64,000 bases of DNA from Sphingopyxis fribergensis (GCF_000803645.1 NZ_CP009122.1:2208501-2272500); one strand, 5' to 3'. Shown: positions 1-10,283, numbered from the stretch's first letter. Translations and numbers: made by a program. Notes: generated by a model not told the origin, from the letters alone.

Positions 1-588
1 CGTCTCGGCATTCGCAGTGACCTGCGCACGGCGGTCGGCGATCGCGATCTTGCCGTTCAGCCTTGCAACCTGGCGCTCGCCCGCAACCGGCGGTTCGACG
101 ATGAAACGGTCGACGCGCACCAACCCGACGTCGATATCGAGATCGGGAAGCAGCGGCTCGCCGGTGTCGGGAACGACCTTAAACTCAGGCAATTTCCGCA
201 TCGTCATCGTCGCGGCGGTCGCCGAGCGGACGTCGACATGGTTCGCGAGATAACGGATCGGCCGCCAATCGACCCTGACCTCAGGCGAGGCGAGAAATAC
301 CCCCTTGGGATCGGACAAAGTGAAATTGCGGATGATCATCTGGCCATAGAGCGACCCGTCGAGCCGTCCGATGCCGATCTTCATCCCGTTCTCGAATTCA
401 TATTTCTCGATCTGGGTGACGACGAAGCGACGCCCCGCGTCGCTGTTGAGCCCGACAAGGAACAGCGCAAAAAGCAGCATCAGCCCAAGCAGGCTCAGCC
501 CGATCCACCGCAATAGCGTCAGCGGCCACGCGCGCGACGCTTTAACGGGCGCAGCGTCCTCCGCGGCGAAGGCGTCGGGTTCGGCCAT
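1..588 (-). CDS. tamB: TamB, N-terminal part (cut by window edge)
   Basis: Translocation and assembly module subunit TamB is an inner-membrane-anchored, periplasm-spanning protein that works with TamA in outer-membrane protein and lipid transport. The frame is open from an ATG at 588 to the window edge, giving the first 196 residues. About 20 hydrophilic residues are followed by a single membrane anchor (around residues 24-48, rich in Leu/Gly) and then by beta-rich sequence with the TamB-type start 'GRRFVVTQIEKYEFENGMKI' and 'RLDGSLYGQM'. The start overlaps the tamA stop as ATGA, so translation is probably coupled. The identification rests on this N-terminal pattern plus the adjoining tamA; the C-terminal DUF490 domain lies outside the window. 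Confidence 0.88.
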   Translation of the reverse strand, partial: MAEPDAFAAEDAAPVKASRAWPLTLLRWIGLSLLGLMLLFALFLVGLNSDAGRRFVVTQIEKYEFENGMKIGIGRLDGSLYGQMIIRNFTLSDPKGVFLASPEVRVDWRPIRYLANHVDVRSATAATMTMRKLPEFKVVPDTGEPLLPDLDIDVGLVRVDRFIVEPPVAGERQVARLNGKIAIADRRAQVTANAET

Positions 589-2930
589 CAGAAAGCCTGC
601 CCGATCGACACATAGACGCTGACGCGGGCCTCACCCGGCTTGCGGCCGATCGGGGTGGCGATGTCGAAGCGCATCGGCCCGAAGTTCGTATAATAACGCG
701 CGCCGATCCCCGCGCCGAAGCGCAAATTCTGGAAGGTCGGCGCCGACGAGCGATAGACCTGCCCTGCGTCGACGAAGCCGACAACGCCGAAATTGCCGAA
801 GCGGTAGCGTGTCTCGAACGCCGCCTCGGCGACGCTGCGACCGCCGATCGGGTCGTTGTTCGGATCCTTGGGGCCCAAATCCTGATAGCCGAACCCCCGT
901 ACCGACCCACCGCCGCCAGCATAGAAGCGCCGCGACGGCGCCAGCCGCTCGCGCGCGGCGCCGAGGATCGACCCGACGCGCACGCGTCCGGCGAGCACGA
1001 TGCTGTCGGTGACGGGATAATAACCGCTGACGTCGGTCCGGAGCCGAGCATAGGGCGAGAAGCGCCCGGCGAGCGAGCCTTCGGGCTGGATCAGGCTGGT
1101 GATGCGAAAGCCCTTGGTCGGGTTCAGCAGGCTGTCGGTGCGGTCCATGCCGACCTGTCCGGACAGGCCGAGGATGGTGTAGAAATCGTAGGACCGCTCG
1201 CCCGTCGTGAAATCATAATCATCCTCGCGCGTCGCGATCAGCTCGGCGCCATAGGCATAGGTGAATTTCTTCTGCCAGATCGGGGTGGAATCATAGCTGA
1301 AGCGCGCGCCGATACGACCCGTTATCGCGTTGAACGCGTCGTAATTGCTCCGTGTGACCTCGGTGACGAGTTCCAGCGTGCGGTCGCGACGTCCCCAGTT
1401 CGACCGGCGCAGCGTTGCGCCGATCCCCTGCTCCTGCGTCCCCAACACACCGCGGAAAGTCAACGCGCCTTCGGGCGGGAACAGGTTGCGATGCGTCCAG
1501 CTGCCTTCCAGCCTGATGCCCTCGCCCGTGCTATAACCGGCGCTGGCGGCAAGCGTCCGTGGCGGCCCCGCCTGCTGGGTCACCAGCATCGTCACATATT
1601 CGGTATCGTCGCCTGCGCTTTCACCGGTTGCTTGCGGTTCGGCGGCGACGCTCGAGAACAGGCCGGTGGCGACGAGCGCCTGCCGCAGGTCGTCGACCAT
1701 GCGGCTGTCGTAAAGATCGCCGCGCTTGAAGCGTGCCAGCACCTCGACATGATCGGCATCGAACGCGAGGTCGCCCGTCGTCTCGATCCCGCCGAAGCGC
1801 GAGCGTTTGCCGATGTCGACCGGCAGCGTGTAGACGCCGTCGCCCGTCGCGCCATCGAGCAAAATGTCGCGCTGCCCGACCTTGGCGAAGGGATAGCCTT
1901 CCTGCGGCAGTTTCAGCGCGATCGCGGCTTCGGCGCCCTGGACACGCTGTGCGACGATCGGCTCGCCGACGGCGAGCGGGAAATTGTCGGCGATCAGGGT
2001 CGGCGGGATCGTCGGCGCTGCGTTGATGATGATGTCCGCCAGCGTGTAGCGTTTGCCCGGCTTCACATCGATGACGGCGGTGATCGACCGGCGCTGGCGT
2101 GCCTGTCGTTCCTGCGCTTCCTGCCCTTCCTCGCGCTCGCCGCGATCGATACGCGTGTCGACGACCGCGTCATAATAGCCTTCGGACGCGAGGACGCGCT
2201 GCATCAACTCGCCATCGGCGGAAAGGCGGGCGCGGATCATCGCGGCGTTGTCGGCCTTGCCGTCGCCGCCATAGAGCGCCGACAAATCGCCGAACAGGTC
2301 GGCGAGGTCGACGTCGGTGCTTTCGTCGGCCGCCTCGAGGCCGTTGACCTTCACCGTATAGGCAATGCTGACATTATCCTTGTCGACCTCGGCCTCGGCG
2401 AACTGCACGGGTTCGACATTGAAGCTTTCGAGCGGCGGCAGCGGCGCGGCGAGTTCACTATCGCTGATCGGTGCATCGCCGATCGCCTCGACGGTATCAC
2501 CATCGGCGAGCGCCGGGATCGAGACGCCATCGACCTGCGGCGGCCGGGTTTCGACGGTCGCATCCGCCGTTGTCTCCACATCTTTTGCTGCTTCGGCAGC
2601 CTGGCGCTTCTCGAAATCGGCGATCGATTCCAGCGGACGATCGAGCTCGGCGTCGTCTTCGGCGCTGATCGACGGGATTGCCTTCTCGAACTCCTCGTCG
2701 CTGATGATCGGTTCGACTTCAGGCATCTGCACATCGGGCGGAGGCGGCGAAGGCGCTGCAATCGTTTCGCTGACGGCAACCGTCGGTACCACCTTCGGCG
2801 GTTCGACCTGCTGCGCGCTGGCGGCGCCAGCCCAAGCCAGGCAAAGAAAGGAGGTGGCGCCGATCAGCGACCGCCGGATCCGGGAGGATCGGCGACCTGA
2901 GCATTCACGCGAAATTTCAGATTTTTTCAT
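588..2930 (-). CDS. tamA: TamA, outer-membrane BamA-family protein
   Basis: Outer-membrane 16-strand barrel of the Omp85 family with periplasmic POTRA domains; partner of TamB. The chosen ATG at 2930 opens a signal peptide (MKKSEI..., a basic stretch RRSSRIRR, a hydrophobic core, then a cleavage-like GAASA-QQ). An ATG at 2951 is possible but would put extra residues before the signal peptide. POTRA-like sequence with 'VLASEGYYDAVVDTRI' lies around residues 245-260. The C-terminal half is barrel-like, with 'RFYAGGGGSVRGFGYQDLGP' (the VRGF/Y motif of Omp85 proteins) and a C-terminal Phe (VSIGQAF). At 780 aa it is longer than E. coli TamA (577 aa). The excess is an acidic, Pro/Glu/Ala-rich segment between the signal peptide and the first POTRA (roughly residues 40-180). 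Confidence 0.9.
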   Translation of the reverse strand: MKKSEISRECSGRRSSRIRRSLIGATSFLCLAWAGAASAQQVEPPKVVPTVAVSETIAAPSPPPPDVQMPEVEPIISDEEFEKAIPSISAEDDAELDRPLESIADFEKRQAAEAAKDVETTADATVETRPPQVDGVSIPALADGDTVEAIGDAPISDSELAAPLPPLESFNVEPVQFAEAEVDKDNVSIAYTVKVNGLEAADESTDVDLADLFGDLSALYGGDGKADNAAMIRARLSADGELMQRVLASEGYYDAVVDTRIDRGEREEGQEAQERQARQRRSITAVIDVKPGKRYTLADIIINAAPTIPPTLIADNFPLAVGEPIVAQRVQGAEAAIALKLPQEGYPFAKVGQRDILLDGATGDGVYTLPVDIGKRSRFGGIETTGDLAFDADHVEVLARFKRGDLYDSRMVDDLRQALVATGLFSSVAAEPQATGESAGDDTEYVTMLVTQQAGPPRTLAASAGYSTGEGIRLEGSWTHRNLFPPEGALTFRGVLGTQEQGIGATLRRSNWGRRDRTLELVTEVTRSNYDAFNAITGRIGARFSYDSTPIWQKKFTYAYGAELIATREDDYDFTTGERSYDFYTILGLSGQVGMDRTDSLLNPTKGFRITSLIQPEGSLAGRFSPYARLRTDVSGYYPVTDSIVLAGRVRVGSILGAARERLAPSRRFYAGGGGSVRGFGYQDLGPKDPNNDPIGGRSVAEAAFETRYRFGNFGVVGFVDAGQVYRSSAPTFQNLRFGAGIGARYYTNFGPMRFDIATPIGRKPGEARVSVYVSIGQAF

Positions 2931-3063
2931 CTGCTGGCCACCGATGCACACTTGTGGCTTGCGAGATATGGCTGTGCAACCCGTTTCTCCCCGTTCGACA
3001 AGCTAACTCTCCGACAATGGGACAGTTCCCGGGGATGCGGCGAGTTGCGTTCGGCGGAGTTTC

Positions 3064-4305
3064 TCAGGAATCGGCGCCGAATAGATCGCGGCTGTAAACC
3101 TTGTCCGCGACGTCGGCGAGATCGTCGGTCACGCGGTTGGCGATGATGACGTCAGCCTCGGCCTTGAACGCATCGAGATCGCGGATCACGCGCGAGTTGA
3201 ACAGCCAGTCCTCCTCGACGAGCGGTTCATAGACGATCACCTCGATACCCTTGGCCTTTACGCGCTTCATCACGCCAAGGATGCTGCTGGCGCGGAAATT
3301 ATCCGATCCCGCCTTCATCGCGAGCCGGTGGATGCCGACGACGCGCGGCGCGCGCTTGATCACTTCGGACGCGATGAAATCCTTGCGCGTCGTGTTCGAC
3401 GACACGATCGCCTGGATCAGATTTTGCGGCACTTCGCTGTAATTCGCGAGCATCTGCTTGGTGTCCTTGGGCAGGCAATAGCCACCGTAGCCGAAGGACG
3501 GGTTGTTGTAGAATTGCCCGATCCGCGGATCGAGACACACGCCCTCGATCACCTGGCGCGAATCCACGCCATGCGCCGCAGCATAGGTATCGAGCTCGTT
3601 GAAAAAGGCGACCCGCATCGCAAGATAGGTGTTGGCGAACAGCTTGATCGCCTCGGCTTCGGTATTGCCCGTCTGCAGGATCGCGGCCTCTGGCTTCAGC
3701 GACCCTTCCAGAAGCAATTGCGCAAATTCGGCAGCGCGCGGGTGCGTATTGCCAACGATGATTCGCGAGGGATGAAGATTATCGTACAGCGCGCGCCCTT
3801 CGCGCAGGAACTCGGGTGAAAAGACGATGGTATCGGCGCCGAGTTCGGCGCGCATCCGTTCGGTGAAGCCTACCGGAACGGTCGATTTGACGATGATCAG
3901 CGCATCGGGCGCTTTCACCAGCGCATCGGCGATCACGCTCTCGACCGTGCTCGTGTTGAAGTAATTGGTGTCGGGATCATAGTCGGTGGGCGTTGCGACG
4001 ATGACAAAGGCAGCGTCCGAATAGGCCGCATCGCGGTCGGTTGTCGCGACCAGGTTCAGCGGCTTGTTCGCGAGATAATCCTCGATCTCCGGATCGGCGA
4101 TCGGCGACCGCTTTGCGTTGATCTGTTCCACCTTGCGGGTATCGATGTCGAGGGCGACCACCTCATTACGCTGCGCCAGCAATATGGCGTTGGAAATACC
4201 CACATAGCCCGTACCAACGACAGTGATTTTAGCGGACGGCGCATGCGGTAAATTTGCTGGGAGCAATGACTTATCCTCTGATCGATGTGGCGCCGTCCCT
4301 AGCAA
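3064..4305 (-). CDS. ugd: UDP-glucose 6-dehydrogenase
   Basis: NAD-dependent four-electron oxidation of UDP-glucose to UDP-glucuronate in the cytoplasm, giving a uronic acid precursor for surface polysaccharide. The Rossmann motif VVGTGYVG lies near residue 30, [10 protein letters not shown] follows, and the catalytic Cys sits in '[14 protein letters not shown]'. At 413 aa it is of the short Ugd class (E. coli Ugd is 388 aa). The extra N-terminus suggests the real start may be downstream: a TTG at 4266 has an AGAGG box eight bases before it and would give 400 aa. It stands apart from the main polysaccharide operon, next to selO, but probably serves it. Confidence 0.88.
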   Translation of the reverse strand: MLGTAPHRSEDKSLLPANLPHAPSAKITVVGTGYVGISNAILLAQRNEVVALDIDTRKVEQINAKRSPIADPEIEDYLANKPLNLVATTDRDAAYSDAAFVIVATPTDYDPDTNYFNTSTVESVIADALVKAPDALIIVKSTVPVGFTERMRAELGADTIVFSPEFLREGRALYDNLHPSRIIVGNTHPRAAEFAQLLLEGSLKPEAAILQTGNTEAEAIKLFANTYLAMRVAFFNELDTYAAAHGVDSRQVIEGVCLDPRIGQFYNNPSFGYGGYCLPKDTKQMLANYSEVPQNLIQAIVSSNTTRKDFIASEVIKRAPRVVGIHRLAMKAGSDNFRASSILGVMKRVKAKGIEVIVYEPLVEEDWLFNSRVIRDLDAFKAEADVIIANRVTDDLADVADKVYSRDLFGADS

Positions 4306-4336
4306 CTGCGGCGCACCGGCTCAACCGCGGCCGCCG

Positions 4337-5800
4337 TCAGGTGCCGCAGAAGGTCTGGTAGGGACCGGCGTCGGATGCGGCCGGCTCGGCAAAACGCTCG
4401 AACCCTGGGCGAACGGCATAGGGATGGCGCACAACCTCGAGCAGTTCGAGCCACGGCGCGAGATCGCCGGCCTCCGCCGCAGCCAAAGCGGCTTCGACCA
4501 GATGATTGCGCGGGATATAGAGCGGGTTCACGGCATCCATCGCAGCCGCATGTTCCAGCGGCCCCGTAGGCTCCCGCGCGATCCTTTCCCACCAGTCAGC
4601 GATCCACGGCGCCATCGCATCGGGCGTCGGAAGCAGGCTCTCGAACAGCGCACCGTCGCCACGCAGCAGCATCGCGAGCGCGCGGAAAAAGGAGGTGAAG
4701 TCGACGTCATGTTCTTCAAGTTCGTCGAAAAGCGTATCGATGAGCTCGCCATCGTCGACGTCCTCACCGCTGAGGCCCAGCTTTTCCCTAACACGGGTAT
4801 GCCACAACGTGCGAAAACGACCGGGAATTGCATCGACCAGCGCCTTCGCCGCGTCGACGTCGGTCGGCGACACGCGATGGATTGCGGGCAGCAGCGCCTC
4901 GGCAAAGCGCGCCATGTTCCAGTGCAATATTTGCGGCTGGCGACCATAAGCATAGCGGCCGTTGGCGTCGATCGAGCTGAAGACCGTGTTCACGGAAAAG
5001 CGATCCATGAAGGCGCACGGCCCATAGTCGATCGTCTCGCCGCTGATCGCGACATTGTCGGTGTTCATGACGCCGTGGATGAAGCCGACGCCGAGCCAGT
5101 GGGCGATCAGATCGCACTGTAGCCCGATAACGCGATCGAGCATCGCCAGCGAGGGATTCGCAGCCTCGACGAGTTCGGGGAAGTGCCGGCGAATGCTGTA
5201 ATCGGCGAGTTGGACAACATAATCCGCGCCGAAATGGGCGGCAAAAAACTGGAAGGTCCCAACGCGAATGTGGCTGCTAGCGATACGCGTCAGTACCGCG
5301 CCGGGATGCGCTCGTTCGCGCTGTACGCGGTCCCCGGTCGCCACGGCGGCGAGCGCACGCGTTGTCGGGACGCCCATCGCCGCCATCGCTTCCGACACGA
5401 GAAATTCGCGCAGCACCGGACCGATCGCAGCCTTGCCGTCACCACTACGCGAAAAGGCGGTCGGCCCGGACCCTTTCAACTGAACGTCGAAACGCGCTCC
5501 GTCCGGGGCGATGATTTCACCGAGGAGTAACGCACGGCCATCGCCGAGCTGGGGCGAAAAATGCCCGAACTGGTGGCCGGCATAAGCAAGCGCCAGCGGG
5601 TTGGCGCCGACAGGGGTCTCTTTGCCCGAAAAGATACGCGCCAACTCCTGATCGGAACATGACCCAATATCGATGCCAAGCCGTTTACCGAGCGCATGGT
5701 TGAAGATAAGAAGCTCTGGCGAAGAGGGAAGCGTGGCTTCAGCAGGCGCGTAAAATCCCTCCATCGAATCGTGAAAGCTGTTGTCGAACGCAAAATCCAT
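4337..5800 (-). CDS. selO: Protein adenylyltransferase SelO (YdiU/UPF0061)
   Basis: Pseudokinase-fold enzyme that transfers AMP from ATP to Ser/Thr/Tyr of target proteins, tied to redox stress responses in E. coli. Family motifs are clear: 'YAGHQFGHFSPQLGDGRALLLGE', 'DVQLKGSGPTAFSRSGDGKA' with the nucleotide-binding Lys, 'IHGVMNTDN' and 'IDYGPCAFMD' with the metal-binding Asn/Asp. The C-terminus is TFCGT; the antepenultimate Cys matches the selenocysteine site of vertebrate SelO. The ATG at 5800 was chosen because GGGGAG lies five bases upstream and the protein then begins MDFAFDNSF. It has 487 aa, normal for the family. It is transcribed away from the acyltransferase at 5984. Confidence 0.93.
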   Translation of the reverse strand: MDFAFDNSFHDSMEGFYAPAEATLPSSPELLIFNHALGKRLGIDIGSCSDQELARIFSGKETPVGANPLALAYAGHQFGHFSPQLGDGRALLLGEIIAPDGARFDVQLKGSGPTAFSRSGDGKAAIGPVLREFLVSEAMAAMGVPTTRALAAVATGDRVQRERAHPGAVLTRIASSHIRVGTFQFFAAHFGADYVVQLADYSIRRHFPELVEAANPSLAMLDRVIGLQCDLIAHWLGVGFIHGVMNTDNVAISGETIDYGPCAFMDRFSVNTVFSSIDANGRYAYGRQPQILHWNMARFAEALLPAIHRVSPTDVDAAKALVDAIPGRFRTLWHTRVREKLGLSGEDVDDGELIDTLFDELEEHDVDFTSFFRALAMLLRGDGALFESLLPTPDAMAPWIADWWERIAREPTGPLEHAAAMDAVNPLYIPRNHLVEAALAAAEAGDLAPWLELLEVVRHPYAVRPGFERFAEPAASDAGPYQTFCGT

Positions 5801-5983
5801 CGCGACTCCCCGGTACCATATCTTGAGCGCCGATGGCATGAATGCAAGAGTGAGCGGGTTCCGGCACCCCGCTGTCTATTGACAACGAAAGGGCTCTCAC
5901 GTCTAGACCTTCGGTGCGAAAAGCGCATCGCCTTGAGCCTCTGCGCCCCTGTGTTCTCTCCCAGCAACACCCGAAAGCGAAAA

Positions 5984-7906
5984 ATGGAACGACCGCCCTT
6001 GCCTGCGTATCGATATGACATCGATGGGCTTCGCGCTCTGGCAGTCGCGTCGGTGGTCATTTTCCATCTGTTCCACAATGTGCTGCCCGGCGGTTATCTG
6101 GGCGTCGATATTTTCTTCGTCATTTCGGGCTTTCTGATTTCTGGCATTATCATGCGCGATATCGAAAAGAGCCGCTTTTCGATATCGGTCTTTTACCAGC
6201 GGCGCATTCGCCGATTGATGCCTGCCCTTACGATCGTCTTGATCGTGACAAGCATCGCCGGGGCAATCATCCTGCTGCCGGCCGACCTCGAAGGATATGG
6301 AAAAAGCCTGATCGCCGCGATTTTCTTTGTCGCGAACATCTATTTCTGGCGCGATACGGACTATTTCTCGCGCGCCGCCGAAAACAAGCCACTGCTCCAT
6401 CTCTGGTCGCTCGGGATCGAAGAGCAGTTTTACATCTTTTTCCCGCTGATTCTGTTTTTTCTCGCGCGGCACCGCTCGTTTCTGCTTCCAGCCATCTGGG
6501 CGCTGACAATCGGGTCGCTAGCGCTCAACATCGCATTGCTGAAGATCGGCGGCGGTATTCCCGCCTTCTACCTCCTTCCGACGCGCGCGTGGGAATTGGG
6601 TGCCGGGGCGCTCATCGCCTTGCACGGTCCTGCCATGCTGGCCGCGAGAACCACCTCGGGCGTGCGCGTAGGCGCCTTTTTGCTGATGGCTGCGGGCCTC
6701 CTTTATGGCGGAGAATGGCCGTCTTGGTTTCCCGTCGCAATTCCCGCGGTGCTGGGCGCTGCGTTGCTGATATGGGTCGGCGCGCCACAGCAAAGCGCAA
6801 CCGGCCGGCTGCTCGGGCTGCCGCCGGTCAACCTGACGGGGCGCATCTCCTATTCACTCTATCTCTGGCACTGGCCGCTGATCGTATTGCTCAAATATTA
6901 TCTGGTTCGCGACCTTGGTCTGATTGAAGGCTGCGCGGTGGGCGCCGCCGCCTTTGCTGCCGCGTTTCTCAGCTATAAATATGTCGAAAGCCCTTTTCGT
7001 GCATCGACCATGCCGTTCCGAAAGGTTGGACTCTATGCCCTTGCCGGCACGCTCCTCCTGCTCGCCGCCGCCGCACTGTTTACGGTCACCCGCGGTCTGC
7101 CAGATCGGCTGGATGCCAATGCGGCGTCGATCAACCGGTCGGTCGACACCCATTATCGTTGCCCCGTCTCCAAGCTGATGTCCTTTGGCGCGTCGCGCGC
7201 CTGCGACCTCAGCCTCGACGGTAAGGACAGCGCCGCGGCCGAGGTCGCACTCATCGGCAATTCGCACGCCCAAATGTATGCCCCGATCGTGGAACGGCAA
7301 CTCCGCAAGACGGGACAGGCCGGGCTGCTGATCCCGATCAACAGCTGCCTTCCCACAGTGTCCGTCAATGTTACGAGGGAGTGCTTCGGCGCGGCGCAGG
7401 CCAATCTCGATGCACTCAAGGCGTTGCCGCACGTCAAAACAGTGATCGTCGCATTCAACTGGCCCGTCGACAAGGCAGTGGTCTCAGCCGACGGACGGCG
7501 CGTTGGAGGCGATCGGGCGTTGGCGATGGCGCACGGGGTTGAAGACCTCGCCGCGAAACTGCCCGGCCGAAAGATCATCGTGGTCGGCCCGATCGCGCAG
7601 CCGGGCTTCGATATCGCGTCGGTCCTCAGCCGCCAGATCGCCTTTGGGATAAACCCGCAGGTGGCATCGCGTACCGCGGCAAAGCCCTTCCGCGCACAAT
7701 TCGCGCCTGCCCTGTCGGTTCTGGCAGCAAATCCGCGTATCACGGTCATCCGGCCCGACCTGCGCCAGTGCGACGCCGAACATTGTTATTTTGTGCGCGG
7801 TGGGCTCAGCCTGTTTTCCGACAGCAACCATATCGCCGCGCCCGCGCTTCCTGTGTTCGAACCGGAATTTGTAGCGGCGCTGGCCAAGGAGGGCGCTACA
7901 AAATAG
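5984..7906 (+). CDS. Membrane O-acyltransferase with SGNH domain (OafA/YrhL type)
   Basis: Acyltransferase-3 family membrane enzyme fused to a C-terminal SGNH esterase/transferase domain; such proteins O-acetylate O-antigens, capsules or peptidoglycan. The N-terminus has 'YRYDIDGLRALAV' followed by 'VDIFFVISGFLIS', the acyltransferase-3 signature, and about ten membrane helices up to residue ~370. The SGNH part shows 'ALIGNSHAQMY' (GNSH block) and 'FSDSNHIAAPA' (DxxH catalytic pair) near the C-terminus. The ATG at 5984 was chosen because 'MERPPLPAYRYDIDGLRA' matches family N-termini; the open frame extends further upstream but overlaps selO. It has 640 aa. Its nearness to the polysaccharide genes suggests O-acetylation of that glycan, an inference from position. 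Confidence 0.88.
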   Translation: MERPPLPAYRYDIDGLRALAVASVVIFHLFHNVLPGGYLGVDIFFVISGFLISGIIMRDIEKSRFSISVFYQRRIRRLMPALTIVLIVTSIAGAIILLPADLEGYGKSLIAAIFFVANIYFWRDTDYFSRAAENKPLLHLWSLGIEEQFYIFFPLILFFLARHRSFLLPAIWALTIGSLALNIALLKIGGGIPAFYLLPTRAWELGAGALIALHGPAMLAARTTSGVRVGAFLLMAAGLLYGGEWPSWFPVAIPAVLGAALLIWVGAPQQSATGRLLGLPPVNLTGRISYSLYLWHWPLIVLLKYYLVRDLGLIEGCAVGAAAFAAAFLSYKYVESPFRASTMPFRKVGLYALAGTLLLLAAAALFTVTRGLPDRLDANAASINRSVDTHYRCPVSKLMSFGASRACDLSLDGKDSAAAEVALIGNSHAQMYAPIVERQLRKTGQAGLLIPINSCLPTVSVNVTRECFGAAQANLDALKALPHVKTVIVAFNWPVDKAVVSADGRRVGGDRALAMAHGVEDLAAKLPGRKIIVVGPIAQPGFDIASVLSRQIAFGINPQVASRTAAKPFRAQFAPALSVLAANPRITVIRPDLRQCDAEHCYFVRGGLSLFSDSNHIAAPALPVFEPEFVAALAKEGATK

Positions 7907-8166
7907 GCGCATGGCAACCGACACTTAATCGCGGTGGCGCTAGACCACGCTGCAGGCAGGGCTCGGACCGCGGCTAAACGAGCGGCGGGTGGAATATGGT
8001 TATCCTGGTAACGCCTTGCCGGTTTCATTGGAATGCAGACGGTAGCCCGCTTGCTCGCGAACGGCGAAACCGCCCGGCACAGCGATTGCGGCCGGTGTCG
8101 CCGAATTTGTCGACCGGTCCACGCGCGTTGCAAGCGGCCATCCCCGAGACGGCCGCGTTCCGTGCG

Positions 8167-9105
8167 TCAGGCCCAGTTTTCGAGATACCACCGATACACG
8201 TCATCGATCCCGTCCTTGAGGTCGATTGATGCGCGCCAGCCGAGGCCTTCCAGCTTCGACGTATCGAGCCGCTTGCGCGGTGTTCCGTCGGGCTTCGATG
8301 CGTCGCGCAGGATCGTCCCCTCAAAACCGACCGCGCGGCCGATCATTTCGGCGAGATCGCCAATCGCAATCTCGTCGCCACTGCCGATGTTGACGATCTC
8401 CGGAGCCGAATAATTCTGCGCGAGGAAGACGAGCGCGTCGGCCAGATCGTCGACGTGCAGGAATTCGCGGAGCGGCTTGCCGCTGCCCCAGATGGTGAAA
8501 TCCTGGGCGCCCGCCTGCTTCGCTTCGTGCGCCTTGCGGATCAGCGCCGGCAACACATGGCTGGATGTCAGGTCGAAATTGTCGAACGGGCCATACAGGT
8601 TCGTCGGCTGCGCCGAAATAAAATCGAGGCCATATTGCTGACGATAGGCCTGGCACAGCTTGATGCCCGCAATCTTGGCGATCGCATACCATTCATTGGT
8701 CGGCTCCAGCGGCCCGGTCAGCAAGGCATCTTCGTTGATCGGCTGCGGCGCGAATTTGGGGTAAATGCACGACGAGCCGAGGAAGACGAGTTTCGAGGTA
8801 CCGACATGACGCGCGGCCTCAATGATGTTCGCCTCGATCATCAGATTGTCATAGAGAAATTCGGCCGGCCGAGTGTCGTTGGCGTGAATGCCCCCGACCT
8901 TTGCGGCCGCGACAAAGACAACGTCGGGCCGCGCCTCTTCCATCCACTCTTCGACCGCGGCCTGCCGGCGCAGATCGACCCGCTCGCGCGGCGCCTCGAT
9001 CAGCTCGCATTCCTCACGCGCTAGCCGGCGCACGAGCGCCTGCCCCACCATTCCGCGATGTCCCGCCACCCATGTGCGGCGGCCCTTCAGTTCAAACGTC
9101 GACAT
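8167..9105 (-). CDS. fcl: GDP-L-fucose synthase
   Basis: NADPH-dependent 3,5-epimerase/4-reductase turning GDP-4-keto-6-deoxy-D-mannose into GDP-L-fucose. SDR-type enzyme with the N-terminal 'WVAGHRGMVGQALVRRL', the catalytic Tyr-x3-Lys in 'NEWYAIAKIAG', and the family stretches 'FLGSSCIYPKFAPQPI' and 'LYGPFDNFDLTSSHVLPALI'. The start at 9105 gives 312 aa, close to E. coli Fcl (321 aa). It begins four bases after the gmd stop, so the two form a Gmd-Fcl pair. GDP-mannose could come from manA/manC at the far side of the locus. Confidence 0.93.
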   Translation of the reverse strand: MSTFELKGRRTWVAGHRGMVGQALVRRLAREECELIEAPRERVDLRRQAAVEEWMEEARPDVVFVAAAKVGGIHANDTRPAEFLYDNLMIEANIIEAARHVGTSKLVFLGSSCIYPKFAPQPINEDALLTGPLEPTNEWYAIAKIAGIKLCQAYRQQYGLDFISAQPTNLYGPFDNFDLTSSHVLPALIRKAHEAKQAGAQDFTIWGSGKPLREFLHVDDLADALVFLAQNYSAPEIVNIGSGDEIAIGDLAEMIGRAVGFEGTILRDASKPDGTPRKRLDTSKLEGLGWRASIDLKDGIDDVYRWYLENWA

Positions 9106-9109
9106 GGCT

Positions 9110-10207
9110 TCAGGCGGCCGAGCGCGGCTGCAGCGACTGTTCTTCGTCGACGCGGCGATGCTCGGCTTCGCGCGCGACGGTCTTGAGGTCCGCATCCATC
9201 ATGTCGGTAACCAGTTGCTCGAAGCTTGTTTCGGCGACCCAGCCGAGTTCGGCCTTTGCTTTGGCGGGATCGCCGATCAACAGCTCGACTTCGGTGGGGC
9301 GGAAATAGCGCGGATCGACTTCGACCAGCACCTTTCCCGTCTTGGCACACACGCCGCGCTCGTCGACGCCGGTCCCCTGCCAGTCGAGGGTGATATCGAC
9401 ATGCGCGAAGGCGCGCTCGACGAAATGCCGGACGGTCTGCGTTTGCCCGGTCGCAAGCACGAAGTCGTCGGCCCGCTCGTGCTGCAAAATGCGCCACATT
9501 CCCTCGACATAATCGCGCGCATGGCCCCAATCGCGCTTGGCGTCGAGATTGCCGAGCCACAGCTTTTCCTGAATGCCGAGGTGGATCGCCGACACAGCCC
9601 GCGTGATCTTGCGCGTTACGAAGGTCTCGCCACGGATCGGGCTTTCGTGATTGAACAGGATGCCGTTCGAGGCGAACATGTCATACGCCTCGCGATAGTT
9701 GACCGTGATCCAATAGGCATAAAGCTTTGCCGCAGCATAAGGCGAACGCGGATAGAAGGGCGTCGTCTCGCGCTGCGGGACCTCTTGCACCAAACCATAG
9801 AGTTCGGAGGTGGAGGCCTGATAAAATCGGGTCTTCTGCGTCAGGCCGAGGATCTTGATCGCTTCGAGCAGCCGCAGCGTGCCGATTGCGTCGGCGTTCG
9901 CCGTATATTCAGGCGTATCGAAACTGACCTGCACATGGCTTTGCGCCGCCAGATTGTAGATTTCGTCCGGCGCAACTTCCTGAACAATCCGGATCAAATT
10001 GGTCGAATCGGTCATGTCGCCGTAATGCAGATGCAACTTGGCGGCGCTTTCGTGCGGGTCCTGATATATATGATCGATACGGCCGGTATTGAAGGAAGAG
10101 GACCGCCGCTTGACGCCGTGCACCTGATATCCCTTGGCGAGCAGCAGCTCGGCCAGATAGGCACCATCCTGGCCTGTGACACCGGTAATGAGCGCGGTCT
10201 TGGTCAT
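9110..10207 (-). CDS. gmd: GDP-mannose 4,6-dehydratase
   Basis: Converts GDP-D-mannose to GDP-4-keto-6-deoxy-D-mannose, the first step to GDP-L-fucose. The N-terminus '[19 protein letters not shown]' is diagnostic of Gmd, followed by '[20 protein letters not shown]'. The catalytic site is 'STSELYG...[14 protein letters not shown]' with YxxxK. It has 365 aa, the usual length. An AGGAAA box precedes the ATG. It is directly upstream of fcl and downstream of the WbpM-like gene (77 bp gap). Confidence 0.95.
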   Translation of the reverse strand: MTKTALITGVTGQDGAYLAELLLAKGYQVHGVKRRSSSFNTGRIDHIYQDPHESAAKLHLHYGDMTDSTNLIRIVQEVAPDEIYNLAAQSHVQVSFDTPEYTANADAIGTLRLLEAIKILGLTQKTRFYQASTSELYGLVQEVPQRETTPFYPRSPYAAAKLYAYWITVNYREAYDMFASNGILFNHESPIRGETFVTRKITRAVSAIHLGIQEKLWLGNLDAKRDWGHARDYVEGMWRILQHERADDFVLATGQTQTVRHFVERAFAHVDITLDWQGTGVDERGVCAKTGKVLVEVDPRYFRPTEVELLIGDPAKAKAELGWVAETSFEQLVTDMMDADLKTVAREAEHRRVDEEQSLQPRSAA

Positions 10208-10283
10208 GTGATTTTCCTAATTTTCGGTACTATATAGGGGAGAATGTTTCGGGGGCGCGCTAGCACAGGCGTCGACGAGCGGT

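Noticed and set aside
1491..2900. Plus-strand ORF of 469 codons opposite tamA
   Set aside because: Antisense shadow of tamA in GC-rich DNA; the protein has no family pattern, while the minus strand encodes a clear Omp85 protein.
8038..8046. JUMPstart/ops-like sequence GACGGTAGC
   Set aside because: One mismatch to the ops core, on the strand pointing into convergent fcl, so not ahead of a polysaccharide operon.
8888..10237. Plus-strand ORF of 449 codons opposite gmd and fcl
   Set aside because: Antisense shadow; Gmd and Fcl motifs are unambiguous on the minus strand.
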